This document shows, piece after piece, positions 8,945-17,060 of a stretch of DNA of 52,750 nt (positions are counted from its first letter, which is position 1; each line of letters begins with the position of its first letter). A model generated the notes under the pieces. That model was given only the letters and a program-made list of their open reading frames with translations, did no database searches and was not told where the DNA came from. Source of the stretch: Porticoccaceae bacterium (GTDB taxonomy: Bacteria > Pseudomonadota > Gammaproteobacteria > Pseudomonadales > Porticoccaceae). A program made the position numbers and the translations under genes. The stretch is from contig DUBX01000045.1 of NCBI GenBank assembly GCA_012960115.1, positions 140,341 through 193,090 of the forward strand. Direction: 5' to 3'.

Positions 8945-10618
8945 CTAGGTCGATGCTAAGCTCAGTAATTCCGAAGCATGGGACACCGTTTGATCAGTGA
9001 CTTTAGCGCCCCCTAGCATGCGTGCTAGCTCTGCCACTCGCTGTTGATGGTCAAGGGGCGACATAAGGGATTCTGCATTATTGTCTTCAATGACTTTGCT
9101 CGCTCGATAGTGGTGATGAGCATGTGCTGCCACCTGGGGCTGGTGAGTGACACTGATAACCTGGCCTCGTTCACCTAACTGCTTGAGTAATTGACCAACA
9201 ATATCTGCCGTACTTCCGCCAATACCGACATCCACCTCATCAAATACGAGAGTAGGGATTTTCGAGTGACTGGCGGCAACCACCTGAATGGCCAGACTTA
9301 CGCGAGATAGCTCTCCCCCGGAGGCTATTTTTGCCAACATTTTATGCGGTTGACCTGGGTTCGTTGCTAGCAGAAACTCGATTTCTTCCAGGCCACTTGA
9401 CCGATATTCTTCGCGATTAACTGGGGTAAGTTGTATTAATAACTCAGCGCCTTCCATAGACAGTCGATGCAACTGCTCATTTATCTCTGCCGCCATTGTT
9501 GCTGCCGCTTTTGTTCTAGCGGTACTAAGTTTGTTGGCGGTTCGTTCATAGTTGGCGGCTAATTCGGCGAGTTTCTGTTGCAATGATTCAATATTATCAC
9601 TACCACCCATCAGGCTACTCAGTTCGGTTTCTAGTGTTTTGAGGGTGTCGGCTAATTGGTCAGGATTAACTCTATGCTTGCGGCCTAATTGGAAAATAGC
9701 AGATAGCTGATCTTCTACCAGCTGTAGCCGCTGGGGGTTTGCCTCAAATCGATCAATATGATGTTCGATTCCATTGATGGCCTCTTCAACTTGTATAAGA
9801 CCGTTCTGTAGTAATGCTTCAGCACCCATTAATGCTTCAGGCTTGTGCTTGAGCCCCGTTAAAATAGAGATGGCTCTGTTAAGTCCATCACGTATGTTAA
9901 AACCTTCAGTTTGGTCGCAGATTGCCAATAGACTATGGCTGTCTTGCAGTATTTGTTCGGCATTTGCCAGAGTTTGCTGCTCGGTTTCTAGCTTTTTCAA
10001 TGCCATAGGGTCGAGATCGAGCTGTTGCAGTTCATTGACCTGAAAGCTAAGTAAATCTTTACGTGCGAGTAATTCATCGGAGCGATTCATTAATTCTGAT
10101 AGCTTTCTTTCTACTTTGTGCCATTCACGAAAATGGTTGCTGACTTGTGAGGCAAGATCTCCAGCAGAAGCATACTCATCGACTAGCTTGCGGTGAGTCT
10201 CTTTGCGCAATAGCGACTGATGCTCGTGTTGGCTGTGAATATCCGCGACCATATCGCCCAATTGTTGGAGCTGCTGCATGGTGCAAGGCTGACCATTGAT
10301 ATAACCCTTTGATCGGCCTTCTGAGGTGTAAATACGGCGTAAAATACAGCTTTCATCGATCTCAAAGTCGTGCAACTCCATCCACTGGTGAGCATCCTCT
10401 ATAGAACTGATATCAAAGGTTGCTGAGATCTCTGCACGTTTTTTGCCGTGGCGAATGGTGCCACTGTCTGCGCGATCTCCCAGTGCCATACCCAATGCGT
10501 CAAGCACCAATGACTTTCCAGCACCGGTTTCTCCAGTAATGGCCGTTGTGCCCTTAGAAAACTCTATTTCAAGAGATTCCACAAGGGTGTAGTTACTGAT
10601 ATTAATTGAAAGAAGCAA
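8945..10618 (-). CDS. recN: DNA repair protein RecN
   Basis: RecN is an SMC-like ATPase that acts early in recombinational repair of double-strand breaks. The 557-residue protein begins MLLSINISNYTLVESLEIEF, aligning with the E. coli start. It has Walker A GETGAGKS at 29-36, a long coiled-coil middle region, the ABC signature KIASGGELSRVSLA and Walker B TLVFDEVDVGIGG. The start is TTG at 10618, with GGTG about 8 bases upstream on the reverse strand. No ATG fits the conserved N-terminus. I looked for a LexA box in the upstream region and found none of standard form. It is divergent from grpE. Confidence 0.96.
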   Translation of the reverse strand: MLLSINISNYTLVESLEIEFSKGTTAITGETGAGKSLVLDALGMALGDRADSGTIRHGKKRAEISATFDISSIEDAHQWMELHDFEIDESCILRRIYTSEGRSKGYINGQPCTMQQLQQLGDMVADIHSQHEHQSLLRKETHRKLVDEYASAGDLASQVSNHFREWHKVERKLSELMNRSDELLARKDLLSFQVNELQQLDLDPMALKKLETEQQTLANAEQILQDSHSLLAICDQTEGFNIRDGLNRAISILTGLKHKPEALMGAEALLQNGLIQVEEAINGIEHHIDRFEANPQRLQLVEDQLSAIFQLGRKHRVNPDQLADTLKTLETELSSLMGGSDNIESLQQKLAELAANYERTANKLSTARTKAAATMAAEINEQLHRLSMEGAELLIQLTPVNREEYRSSGLEEIEFLLATNPGQPHKMLAKIASGGELSRVSLAIQVVAASHSKIPTLVFDEVDVGIGGSTADIVGQLLKQLGERGQVISVTHQPQVAAHAHHHYRASKVIEDNNAESLMSPLDHQQRVAELARMLGGAKVTDQTVSHASELLSLAST

Positions 10619-10678
10619 AGTTTTATCACCAAACAGTTAACAGATGCCCCATCAGAGCAGATTAATCATAGGTTATCG

Positions 10679-10706
10679 CTTGAAACTTGGAAGTTTGTCC
10701 CCATAT
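10679..10706 (+). promoter_or_regulatory. Sigma-32 (heat-shock) promoter of grpE
   Basis: CTTGAAA (10679-10685) and CCCCATAT (10699-10706) are separated by 13 bases. Both elements match the RpoH consensus CTTGAAA / CCCCATnT completely. A start near 10713 would give a leader of about 80 bases to the grpE ATG. The spacing lies inside the range known for E. coli heat-shock promoters. Confidence 0.9.
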
Positions 10707-10793
10707 GTAGCCATAGGGTAATGGTAACTAACCATCTAATCAATAATCTTGACCATTAGTGTATTAAGAGGCACTAAAATTGAGGAAGAAAAC

Positions 10794-11381
10794 ATGCAAG
10801 ATGAAGTAAATAGTGGCGAAGAAAATACGGTGGATTCTGCAGAAACTCCTGTTGAGGATACTGCAGCCCAAGCTGAAAAAATTAACGCAGAGATTATTGA
10901 AGAACTTCTGGGTGATGATCAGTTGACTGATGCAGAGAATCTGCAGGAGCAAGTTAGTAACGCTAATGATCAGGTATTACGGATTCAGGCCGAGATGCAG
11001 AACATGAGACGTAGAGCCGAGCGTGATGTAGAGAATGCGCACAAATTTGCATTGGATAAATTCAGCGCTGAGCTGCTGCCAGTGGTCGATAACCTAGAGC
11101 GTGCTCTCGGTACGATTGATGCTTCCGATGAGGCTCAGCAACCAGTTTCTAAAGGTTTAGAGTTAACGCTCAAGTCATTTTGCGATGTCCTTGCTCGTTT
11201 TGAAATTGAAGCAATAGACCCTGCCGGGCAGCCATTTGATGCGGACCTTCACCAAGCGGTGAGTATGGTTCCTAATGCTGATTTGGAGCCTAACACGGTG
11301 ATGGATGTGTTTCAGAAAGGTTATACATTGAACGGTCGGTTAGTTAGACCGGCAATGGTGGTGGTATCTAAAGCGAGCTAA
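10794..11381 (+). CDS. grpE: Nucleotide exchange factor GrpE
   Basis: GrpE releases ADP from DnaK and thereby drives the DnaK-DnaJ chaperone cycle. The 195-residue protein has an acidic disordered N-terminus, a long helix (about 55-110, [21 protein letters not shown]) and a C-terminal beta domain with [11 protein letters not shown] and [18 protein letters not shown]. The start at 10794 is chosen because GAGGAAG (10782-10788) precedes it and the length then matches E. coli GrpE (197). An upstream in-frame ATG at 10749 has no such site. A near-perfect sigma-32 promoter lies about 90 bases upstream. Confidence 0.96.
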   Translation: MQDEVNSGEENTVDSAETPVEDTAAQAEKINAEIIEELLGDDQLTDAENLQEQVSNANDQVLRIQAEMQNMRRRAERDVENAHKFALDKFSAELLPVVDNLERALGTIDASDEAQQPVSKGLELTLKSFCDVLARFEIEAIDPAGQPFDADLHQAVSMVPNADLEPNTVMDVFQKGYTLNGRLVRPAMVVVSKAS

Positions 11382-11402
11382 TTGAATTATTGATTAGGGG
11401 CC

Positions 11403-11430
11403 CTTGAATTTATTAAAAATGCACCCACAT
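11403..11430 (+). promoter_or_regulatory. Second sigma-32-like promoter, before dnaK
   Basis: CTTGAAT (11403-11409) and CCACAT (11425-11430, five of six matching CCCCAT) are 15 bases apart in the grpE-dnaK gap. The match is weaker than that of the grpE promoter. If active it would give dnaK its own heat-shock start, raising chaperone output above that of GrpE. Confidence 0.55.
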
Positions 11431-11502
11431 AAAGACCAAGAAACAACTTTTTAAAGACAACGCCTTAAATAGGCTTTATGACAAGTAACGGAGAGAGAAG
11501 TG

Positions 11503-13467
11503 ATGGGAAAGATTATCGGAATTGATTTGGGAACGACCAACTCATGTGTTGCGGTGCTCGAAGGCGATAAACCCAAGGTAATTGAAAATGCGGAGGGTGC
11601 ACGCACCACTCCATCTGTGGTTGCCTATGTTGACGATGGAGAAATATTAGTTGGTCAGTCAGCTAAACGACAGGCTGTGACGAATCCAGAGAATACGGTT
11701 TACGCGGTCAAGCGTCTTATTGGCCGTCGCTTTGCAGATAAAGTGGTTAAAAAAGATATTAAAATGGTGCCCTATAAAATTGTAAAAGCCGATAACGGTG
11801 ATGCATGGGTCGAAGTTAAGGGCGATAGCAAAGCTGCACCGCAGATTTCTGCGGAGATTCTCAAGAAGATGAAAAAAACGGCTGAAGACTATTTGGGCGA
11901 AAAGGTAACTGAGGCGGTCATTACCGTTCCTGCTTACTTTAATGATTCACAGCGTCAAGCAACTAAAGATGCAGGACGGATAGCGGGATTAGACGTAAAG
12001 CGTATTATCAACGAGCCCACAGCTGCAGCACTCGCTTACGGTATTGATAAGAGTACTGGCGACAGCATTGTAGCTGTGTACGATCTTGGAGGTGGTACCT
12101 TTGATATTTCGATCATTGAAATTGCAGATGTCGACGGTGAAAAACAATTTGAAGTGTTAGCCACTAATGGCGATACATTCCTTGGCGGTGAAGACTTCGA
12201 TATGCGTTTGATTGAGTATTTATCGGCAGAATTTAAGCAAGATAGTGGGATTGATTTGCATGGCGACCCACTGGCAATGCAACGTCTAAAAGAGTCTGCC
12301 GAGAAAGCAAAAATTGAGCTGTCTTCGAGCCAGCAAACGGAAGTAAATTTGCCTTATATAACGGCTGATGCTACTGGTCCTAAGCATCTTGTTGTGAAAT
12401 TGACTCGCGCTAAGCTGGAATCACTGGTTGAAGATCTGGTTGAGCGTTCATTAGAGCCACTGAAAGTTGCGTTAAAAGATGCCGGCAAGTCAACTTCTGA
12501 AATTGATGAGATTATCTTGGTGGGCGGCCAGACGCGTATGCCGTTGGTACAGGAAAAAGTAACGGCATTCTTTGGTAAAGAGCCACGTAAAGATGTTAAT
12601 CCAGATGAGGCTGTTGCCGTCGGCGCTGCTCTGCAGGGCGCGGTACTGGCTGGTGATGTAACAGATGTATTGTTGCTTGATGTTACGCCCTTAAGCTTAG
12701 GTATTGAGACTATGGGTGGTGTGGCAACTCCGGTGATTGAGAAAAACACTACGATTCCGACGAAGAAGTCTCAAATTTTCTCCACTGCTGATGATAATCA
12801 GACAGCGGTGACCATCCACGTAGTGCAGGGAGAGCGCAAGCAAGCGACCGGCAATAAATCACTGGGTCGTTTTGATCTTGCAGATATTCCACCGTCTCCT
12901 CGCGGCATGCCTCAGATTGAAGTGACCTTTGATATCGATGCCAACGGTATCTTGCATGTTGGTGCTAAAGATAAGGCTACCGGTAAAGAGCAGTCAATAA
13001 TTATCAAAGCGTCCTCAGGTCTGTCTGATGAAGAAATTGAAGCAATGGTTAAGGATGCCGAAGCTAATGCCGCTGAAGATCAAAAGTTTGAAGCCTTAGT
13101 TCAGGCCCGTAATACTGCAGATGGGTTGGCTCATGCGGCCAAGAAAACACTCGAGGAAGCTGGTGATAAAGCCTCTGATGAAGAGAAAGTTGCTATCGAA
13201 GCTGGTATTAAACAGGTTGAAGAAGCTGTGAAAAGTGATGATAAAGATGCTATCGACGAGGCCGCGAAAGTGCTTTCTGAGGCATCGGCGGCTCTTGCTC
13301 AGAAGATGTATGCAGAACAGGCTGAAGCGGGCGAGCAAGCACCTGGCGACGAGTCGGCAGGTGATGATGCTATGGATGCTGAGTTTGAAGAAGTTAAAGA
13401 TGAGAAAGAAGAGGATGTGAAAGAAGAGGATGTGAAAGAAGAGGATGTGAAAGAAGATAGTAAGTAA
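11503..13467 (+). CDS. dnaK: Molecular chaperone DnaK (Hsp70)
   Basis: DnaK is the ATP-dependent Hsp70 that binds exposed hydrophobic segments of client proteins. The 654-residue sequence has the N-terminal ATPase domain ([36 protein letters not shown]), the [18 protein letters not shown] linker and substrate domain, and a helical lid. The ATG at 11503 is preferred over the adjacent GTG at 11500 because it gives the invariant MGKIIG start; GGAG lies at 11490-11493. The tail passes the usual EEVKD motif and then carries three in-frame copies of a 15-bp repeat, making it longer and more acidic than in E. coli. Expression is probably controlled by sigma-32. Confidence 0.97.
   Translation: MGKIIGIDLGTTNSCVAVLEGDKPKVIENAEGARTTPSVVAYVDDGEILVGQSAKRQAVTNPENTVYAVKRLIGRRFADKVVKKDIKMVPYKIVKADNGDAWVEVKGDSKAAPQISAEILKKMKKTAEDYLGEKVTEAVITVPAYFNDSQRQATKDAGRIAGLDVKRIINEPTAAALAYGIDKSTGDSIVAVYDLGGGTFDISIIEIADVDGEKQFEVLATNGDTFLGGEDFDMRLIEYLSAEFKQDSGIDLHGDPLAMQRLKESAEKAKIELSSSQQTEVNLPYITADATGPKHLVVKLTRAKLESLVEDLVERSLEPLKVALKDAGKSTSEIDEIILVGGQTRMPLVQEKVTAFFGKEPRKDVNPDEAVAVGAALQGAVLAGDVTDVLLLDVTPLSLGIETMGGVATPVIEKNTTIPTKKSQIFSTADDNQTAVTIHVVQGERKQATGNKSLGRFDLADIPPSPRGMPQIEVTFDIDANGILHVGAKDKATGKEQSIIIKASSGLSDEEIEAMVKDAEANAAEDQKFEALVQARNTADGLAHAAKKTLEEAGDKASDEEKVAIEAGIKQVEEAVKSDDKDAIDEAAKVLSEASAALAQKMYAEQAEAGEQAPGDESAGDDAMDAEFEEVKDEKEEDVKEEDVKEEDVKEDSK
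13411..13455 (+). repeat. Three tandem 15-bp repeats in the 3' end of dnaK
   Basis: The unit GAGGATGTGAAAGAA occurs at 13411-13425, 13426-13440 and 13441-13455 with no mismatch. It is in frame and encodes repeated E-D-V-K-E. Perfect identity suggests recent slippage expansion in the disordered DnaK tail. Confidence 0.95.
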
Positions 13468-13506
13468 TTACTATTGGTAAGTATTTTTACCCTGTGCTCT
13501 TATTAG

Positions 13507-13560
13507 GCGCGAAAAGAATTTCGAAGAGGGTTTCGAGAGGGCTTTCGCGCTTATTTTTTT
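13507..13560 (+). terminator. Terminator-like hairpin between dnaK and dnaJ
   Basis: GCGCGAAA (13507-13514) pairs with TTTCGCGC (13543-13550), closing a 28-nt loop that can form a smaller inner hairpin. TTATTTTTTT follows. It lies 59 bases before dnaJ and may end most dnaK transcripts, letting a fraction read into dnaJ. Confidence 0.65.
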
Positions 13561-13618
13561 AAGGATTTATGGTCAGCTAGTAAGGGTTGGCGATTAAGGT
13601 TGGGAAGACGTTTAAATT

Positions 13619-14749
13619 ATGGCAAAACGCGATTATTACGAAGTGCTAGGGGTTGATAAGAGTGCCACTGATCAAGAGGTGAAAAAGGCATTTCGTCGTA
13701 TAGCGATGAAATTTCATCCCGACCGCAATTCTGAAGACAAAGACTCAGATGAGAAATTCAAAGAGGCACAGGAAGCCTATGAAATTCTAGGTGACGCAGA
13801 AAAGAAATCTGCTTATGACCGTTTCGGTCACGCCGGTGTTGATCAAAATGGTGGCGGTCGTGGTGCTGATGGATTTAGCGATGTCTTTGGTGATGTCTTT
13901 GGTGATATTTTTGGTGGTGGTGGCGGACGTGGTGGCGGACGTGGTCGCGGCGGGCCTGCTCGCGGGTCAGATCTGCGCTATGACCTTCAGCTAGATCTAG
14001 AGGATGCGGTTAAAGGTAAGACTGTCCAGATTGACATTCCAACGATGACTCACTGTGATCCCTGCGGTGGTTCAGGAGCAAGAAAAGGCACTTCACCCAT
14101 CACCTGTGATACCTGCGGCGGTGCCGGTCAGGTTCGCATGTCCCAGGGATTCTTTTCGGTTCAGCAGGCATGCCCAAAATGTCGGGGCCGCGGAAAGATG
14201 ATTTCCGACCCTTGTGGAAGTTGTCATGGGCAGGGCGTGAAGGAGGAGCGCAAGACGCTATCTGTCAAAATTCCTGCTGGCGTTGATACCGGTGATCGTA
14301 TTCGACTTGCTGGGAAGGGTGAGGCTGGACCTCAAGGTGGGCCTGAAGGTGACCTGTATGTTGAGATGCATGTTCGTGAGCATGCTATCTTTGTCCGTGA
14401 TGGCAGTCATTTACACTGTGAGGTTCCAATTAGCTTTGCTCAGGCTGCTTTGGGTGGGGACCTTGAAGTTCCAACCCTTTCGGGGAAGGTGAAACTAAAG
14501 ATTCCAACGGAAACCCAAAGTAGCAAATTATTCCGCTTGCGGGGTAAGGGAGTTGCGCCGGTAAGAGGCGGGGCTCAGGGTGATTTATTATGTCGTGTGG
14601 TCGTTGAGACGCCAGTCAATTTGAGTGCAGAACAGTGTGAACTCTTGAAAATGTTTAATGACAGTTTAGCTGAAAATAGTAAGCATTCGCCTCGCAGTAC
14701 CAGTTGGTTCGATGGGGTGAAAAGTTTTTTCGATAATCTAACTAGATGA
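13619..14749 (+). CDS. dnaJ: Chaperone protein DnaJ (Hsp40)
   Basis: DnaJ delivers clients to DnaK and stimulates its ATPase. The 376 residues equal the E. coli length. The J domain (1-70) has HPD at 33-35. A Gly/Arg/Phe-rich linker (about 78-120) contains [13 protein letters not shown]. The zinc domain has four CxxCxGxG-type units ([32 protein letters not shown]), followed by the C-terminal substrate-binding domains. All cysteines expected for two zinc sites are present. It follows dnaK across a terminator-like hairpin, so its expression is probably lower than that of dnaK. Confidence 0.98.
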   Translation: MAKRDYYEVLGVDKSATDQEVKKAFRRIAMKFHPDRNSEDKDSDEKFKEAQEAYEILGDAEKKSAYDRFGHAGVDQNGGGRGADGFSDVFGDVFGDIFGGGGGRGGGRGRGGPARGSDLRYDLQLDLEDAVKGKTVQIDIPTMTHCDPCGGSGARKGTSPITCDTCGGAGQVRMSQGFFSVQQACPKCRGRGKMISDPCGSCHGQGVKEERKTLSVKIPAGVDTGDRIRLAGKGEAGPQGGPEGDLYVEMHVREHAIFVRDGSHLHCEVPISFAQAALGGDLEVPTLSGKVKLKIPTETQSSKLFRLRGKGVAPVRGGAQGDLLCRVVVETPVNLSAEQCELLKMFNDSLAENSKHSPRSTSWFDGVKSFFDNLTR

Positions 14750-14811
14750 GGGTAAAGTATTAGAATTGGTAAAAATCTAATGTCTTTTAACATCTCATTG
14801 GGAGCTTTGTT

Positions 14812-15615
14812 GTGAAGAATATCGCCATTACTGGTGCCGGTGGCCGAATGGGTAAAGCCTTAATTGAGGCTATTGCTAGCACCGATGGAATTCAGCTAAC
14901 TGTTGCTATTGAGCACTCTGGTAGTTCACTCATTGGTACTGACGCGGGTGAAATTGCAGGTCTGGGGCGTAATAATATTGCAGTGGTTAGTTCGTTGGAC
15001 GAGCTTGCTGATTCGTTTGATACTCTAATAGATTTTAGTGTCCCAGTAGCCACGGTTGAAAATGCTGAGTTTTGCCGGCGGCACGGCAAAAAAATGGTGG
15101 TAGGTACTACTGGCCTGACTACTGATCAAGTCCAGGCCGTTCAACACGCTAGTGAATATACGAGCATCTGTATGGCTTCAAATTTCGCCACTGGTGTAAA
15201 TTTGTGTTTCAAATTAGCTGAATTAGCGGCATCAGTGCTTGGTAATGACGTTGACATTGAAATTAGTGAAGCCCATCACCGGCACAAAGTTGATGCTCCG
15301 TCCGGCACAGCATTATCCCTTGGTGAGGCTGTGGCGGGTGCGCTGGGTCGAGATTTGAATGAGGTTGCCGTTTATGACCGTCAAGGTCTAACGGGTGAGC
15401 GAGGGAGTGAAGCCATAGGATTTTCAGTTGTTAGAGCTGGAGACATCGTTGGTGATCATACAGTGTTGTTTGCCTCCGAAGGTGAGCGCGTTGAGATTAC
15501 ACATAAAGCGTCGAGTAGAATGGCATTTGCTCTTGGCGCAATTCGCGCATCCAAATGGATAGATAAACAGTCAGTTGGACTCTTTGATATGCAGGACGTC
15601 TTGGGTCTTAAATAG
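14812..15615 (+). CDS. dapB: 4-hydroxy-tetrahydrodipicolinate reductase
   Basis: DapB reduces 4-hydroxy-tetrahydrodipicolinate with NAD(P)H in the diaminopimelate/lysine pathway. The 267-residue protein has the nucleotide-binding GAGGRMGK at 8-15. The catalytic block [16 protein letters not shown] has the His pair at 155-156 and Lys at 159. It starts with GTG at 14812, with GGGAG at 14800-14804. The order dnaJ-dapB-carA-carB is the pseudomonad one. The other lysine genes here (lysA, dapF) lie about 20 kb away. Confidence 0.97.
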   Translation: MKNIAITGAGGRMGKALIEAIASTDGIQLTVAIEHSGSSLIGTDAGEIAGLGRNNIAVVSSLDELADSFDTLIDFSVPVATVENAEFCRRHGKKMVVGTTGLTTDQVQAVQHASEYTSICMASNFATGVNLCFKLAELAASVLGNDVDIEISEAHHRHKVDAPSGTALSLGEAVAGALGRDLNEVAVYDRQGLTGERGSEAIGFSVVRAGDIVGDHTVLFASEGERVEITHKASSRMAFALGAIRASKWIDKQSVGLFDMQDVLGLK

Positions 15616-15671
15616 AAAAATCGATGTGACAATTTATCTTAATTTAAGCGTGGATTTTTCATACAGATAAA

Positions 15672-15700
15672 TAGACAATATATGTCCCTTTCCCTATACT
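15672..15700 (+). promoter_or_regulatory. Sigma-70 promoter of the carA leader
   Basis: TAGACA (15672-15677) and TATACT (15695-15700) are exactly 17 bases apart; each matches the consensus at five of six positions. Transcription would start near 15707, about 65 bases before the terminator at 15773 and about 195 bases before carA. Confidence 0.6.
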
Positions 15701-15772
15701 GTTCGGCTAACACCGTAGCACTAAAAAGCGGTCTCGTTCTGAGAGGTTAGCGTACAGCAGAATATTTTAATT

Positions 15773-15809
15773 AAGCGAGATGAGACAAATTGTTTCATCT
15801 CGCTTTTTT
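15773..15809 (+). terminator. Strong intrinsic terminator in the carA leader
   Basis: A 14-bp stem (15773-15786 with 15792-15805, one G-U pair) has a 5-nt AAATT loop and a six-T run. It ends 91 bases before the carA start, downstream of the proposed promoter at 15672-15700. The position fits a transcription attenuator for carAB, or the 3' end of a small RNA of about 100 nt. It could also simply terminate dapB transcripts. Confidence 0.85.
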
Positions 15810-15900
15810 GCAAACCTAGGTATGACTCTGCTGCCACTTTCGGATTTGTTTATATAGCTTTGGCTAAGATAAACGAAACATCTACTATTTAGGAGGTTGT

Positions 15901-17043
15901 GTGAATTCCCAGACTCGCCGGGAAGCCGTACTTGCGCTTGCAGACGGAACAATTTTTAGAGGCGTAGCTATTGGTGCAGATGGTCTTTCTGTTGGTGAAG
16001 TTGTTTTTAATACCGCCCTTACCGGTTACCAAGAAATCCTTACTGACCCCTCTTATGCTCGTCAGATTGTAACCCTTACCTACCCTCATATTGGTAACGT
16101 AGGTGTTAACCAAGAAGACCAAGAATCCGACTCTATTTGGGCGGCAGGATTGGTCATTCGTGACCTTCCTCTACTTGCATCAAATTTCCGCAGCGAACAA
16201 AGTTTAGATCAATATCTAAAGAGTAAAGGGATTCTAGGTATTGCCGATATTGATACGCGTAAGTTGACCCGCATACTGCGTGAAACTGGCGCTCAGAGCG
16301 GCTGTATTATGGCCGGTAATGTCAGTGATGAGCAGGCACAAGTTGCCGCTAAAGAGTTTGCTGGTCTCAAAGGTATGGACTTGGCGAAAGAGGTGACTAC
16401 CGCGACTAGCTATCAGTGGTCTGAACACAGTTGGGAATTGGGTGTTGGCCACAAAATCCAAGAGCCTAGTAGCACCAAATTTAAGGTTGTTGCTTATGAT
16501 TATGGTGTTAAGCGCAACATTCTGCGTATGCTCGTTGATCGTGGCTGTGAACTGATTGTTGTGCCTGCACAGACGCCAGCGTCGGATGTTGTAGTGATGA
16601 ATCCAGATGGTATATTCCTGTCCAATGGCCCTGGTGATCCGGAGCCTTGCGACTATGCTATTCAGGCAATTGGTGAAATCCTTGAAACCAATATTCCAGT
16701 CTTTGGCATCTGCCTGGGCCACCAGTTATTAGCGTTGGCCTCGGGCGCCACAACGGTAAAGATGAAATTCGGCCACCATGGCGCCAACCATCCGGTTGAA
16801 GACCTTAAAAATAATATGGTTATGATCACCAGTCAAAACCACGGTTTCGCCGTTGATGAAACTAGCTTGCCCGCTAACCTGATTGCTACGCATCGCTCGT
16901 TATTTGATGGTTCGCTGCAGGGTATACATCGTGCTGACAAACCAGCCTTTAGCTTTCAGGGGCACCCTGAAGCGAGCCCTGGCCCCCATGAAGCATCAGT
17001 ACTGTTCGATCACTTTATTGAATTAATGGAAGCTAACCGCTAG
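15901..17043 (+). CDS. carA: Carbamoyl-phosphate synthase small (glutaminase) subunit
   Basis: CarA hydrolyses glutamine and channels ammonia to CarB for carbamoyl phosphate, the precursor of pyrimidines and arginine. The 380-residue protein has the N-terminal CPSase domain ([21 protein letters not shown]) and a class I glutamine amidotransferase domain. The nucleophile Cys271 lies in [14 protein letters not shown], and the GHPEASPGP block carries the His/Glu partners. The start is GTG at 15901 with AGGAGG only 4 bases upstream. Expression is probably set at the leader promoter and terminator upstream. carB follows after 17 bases. Confidence 0.98.
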   Translation: MNSQTRREAVLALADGTIFRGVAIGADGLSVGEVVFNTALTGYQEILTDPSYARQIVTLTYPHIGNVGVNQEDQESDSIWAAGLVIRDLPLLASNFRSEQSLDQYLKSKGILGIADIDTRKLTRILRETGAQSGCIMAGNVSDEQAQVAAKEFAGLKGMDLAKEVTTATSYQWSEHSWELGVGHKIQEPSSTKFKVVAYDYGVKRNILRMLVDRGCELIVVPAQTPASDVVVMNPDGIFLSNGPGDPEPCDYAIQAIGEILETNIPVFGICLGHQLLALASGATTVKMKFGHHGANHPVEDLKNNMVMITSQNHGFAVDETSLPANLIATHRSLFDGSLQGIHRADKPAFSFQGHPEASPGPHEASVLFDHFIELMEANR

Positions 17044-17060
17044 AGGCTTTCGGAGAAAAC

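Noticed and set aside
10619-10678. Possible LexA box upstream of recN (CTGTTAACTG)
   Set aside because: The palindrome is too short and lacks the CTGT-N8-ACAG spacing, so SOS control is not supported by sequence here.
15682-15750. A 22-codon frame (MSLSLYCSAN...) upstream of carA that could be a leader peptide
   Set aside because: It overlaps a well-spaced promoter (15672-15700), so the ATG would lie upstream of the predicted transcript start, and it has no Shine-Dalgarno.
16234-16722. Reverse-strand frame of 162 codons inside carA
   Set aside because: Opposite conserved carA sequence, no recognisable domain.
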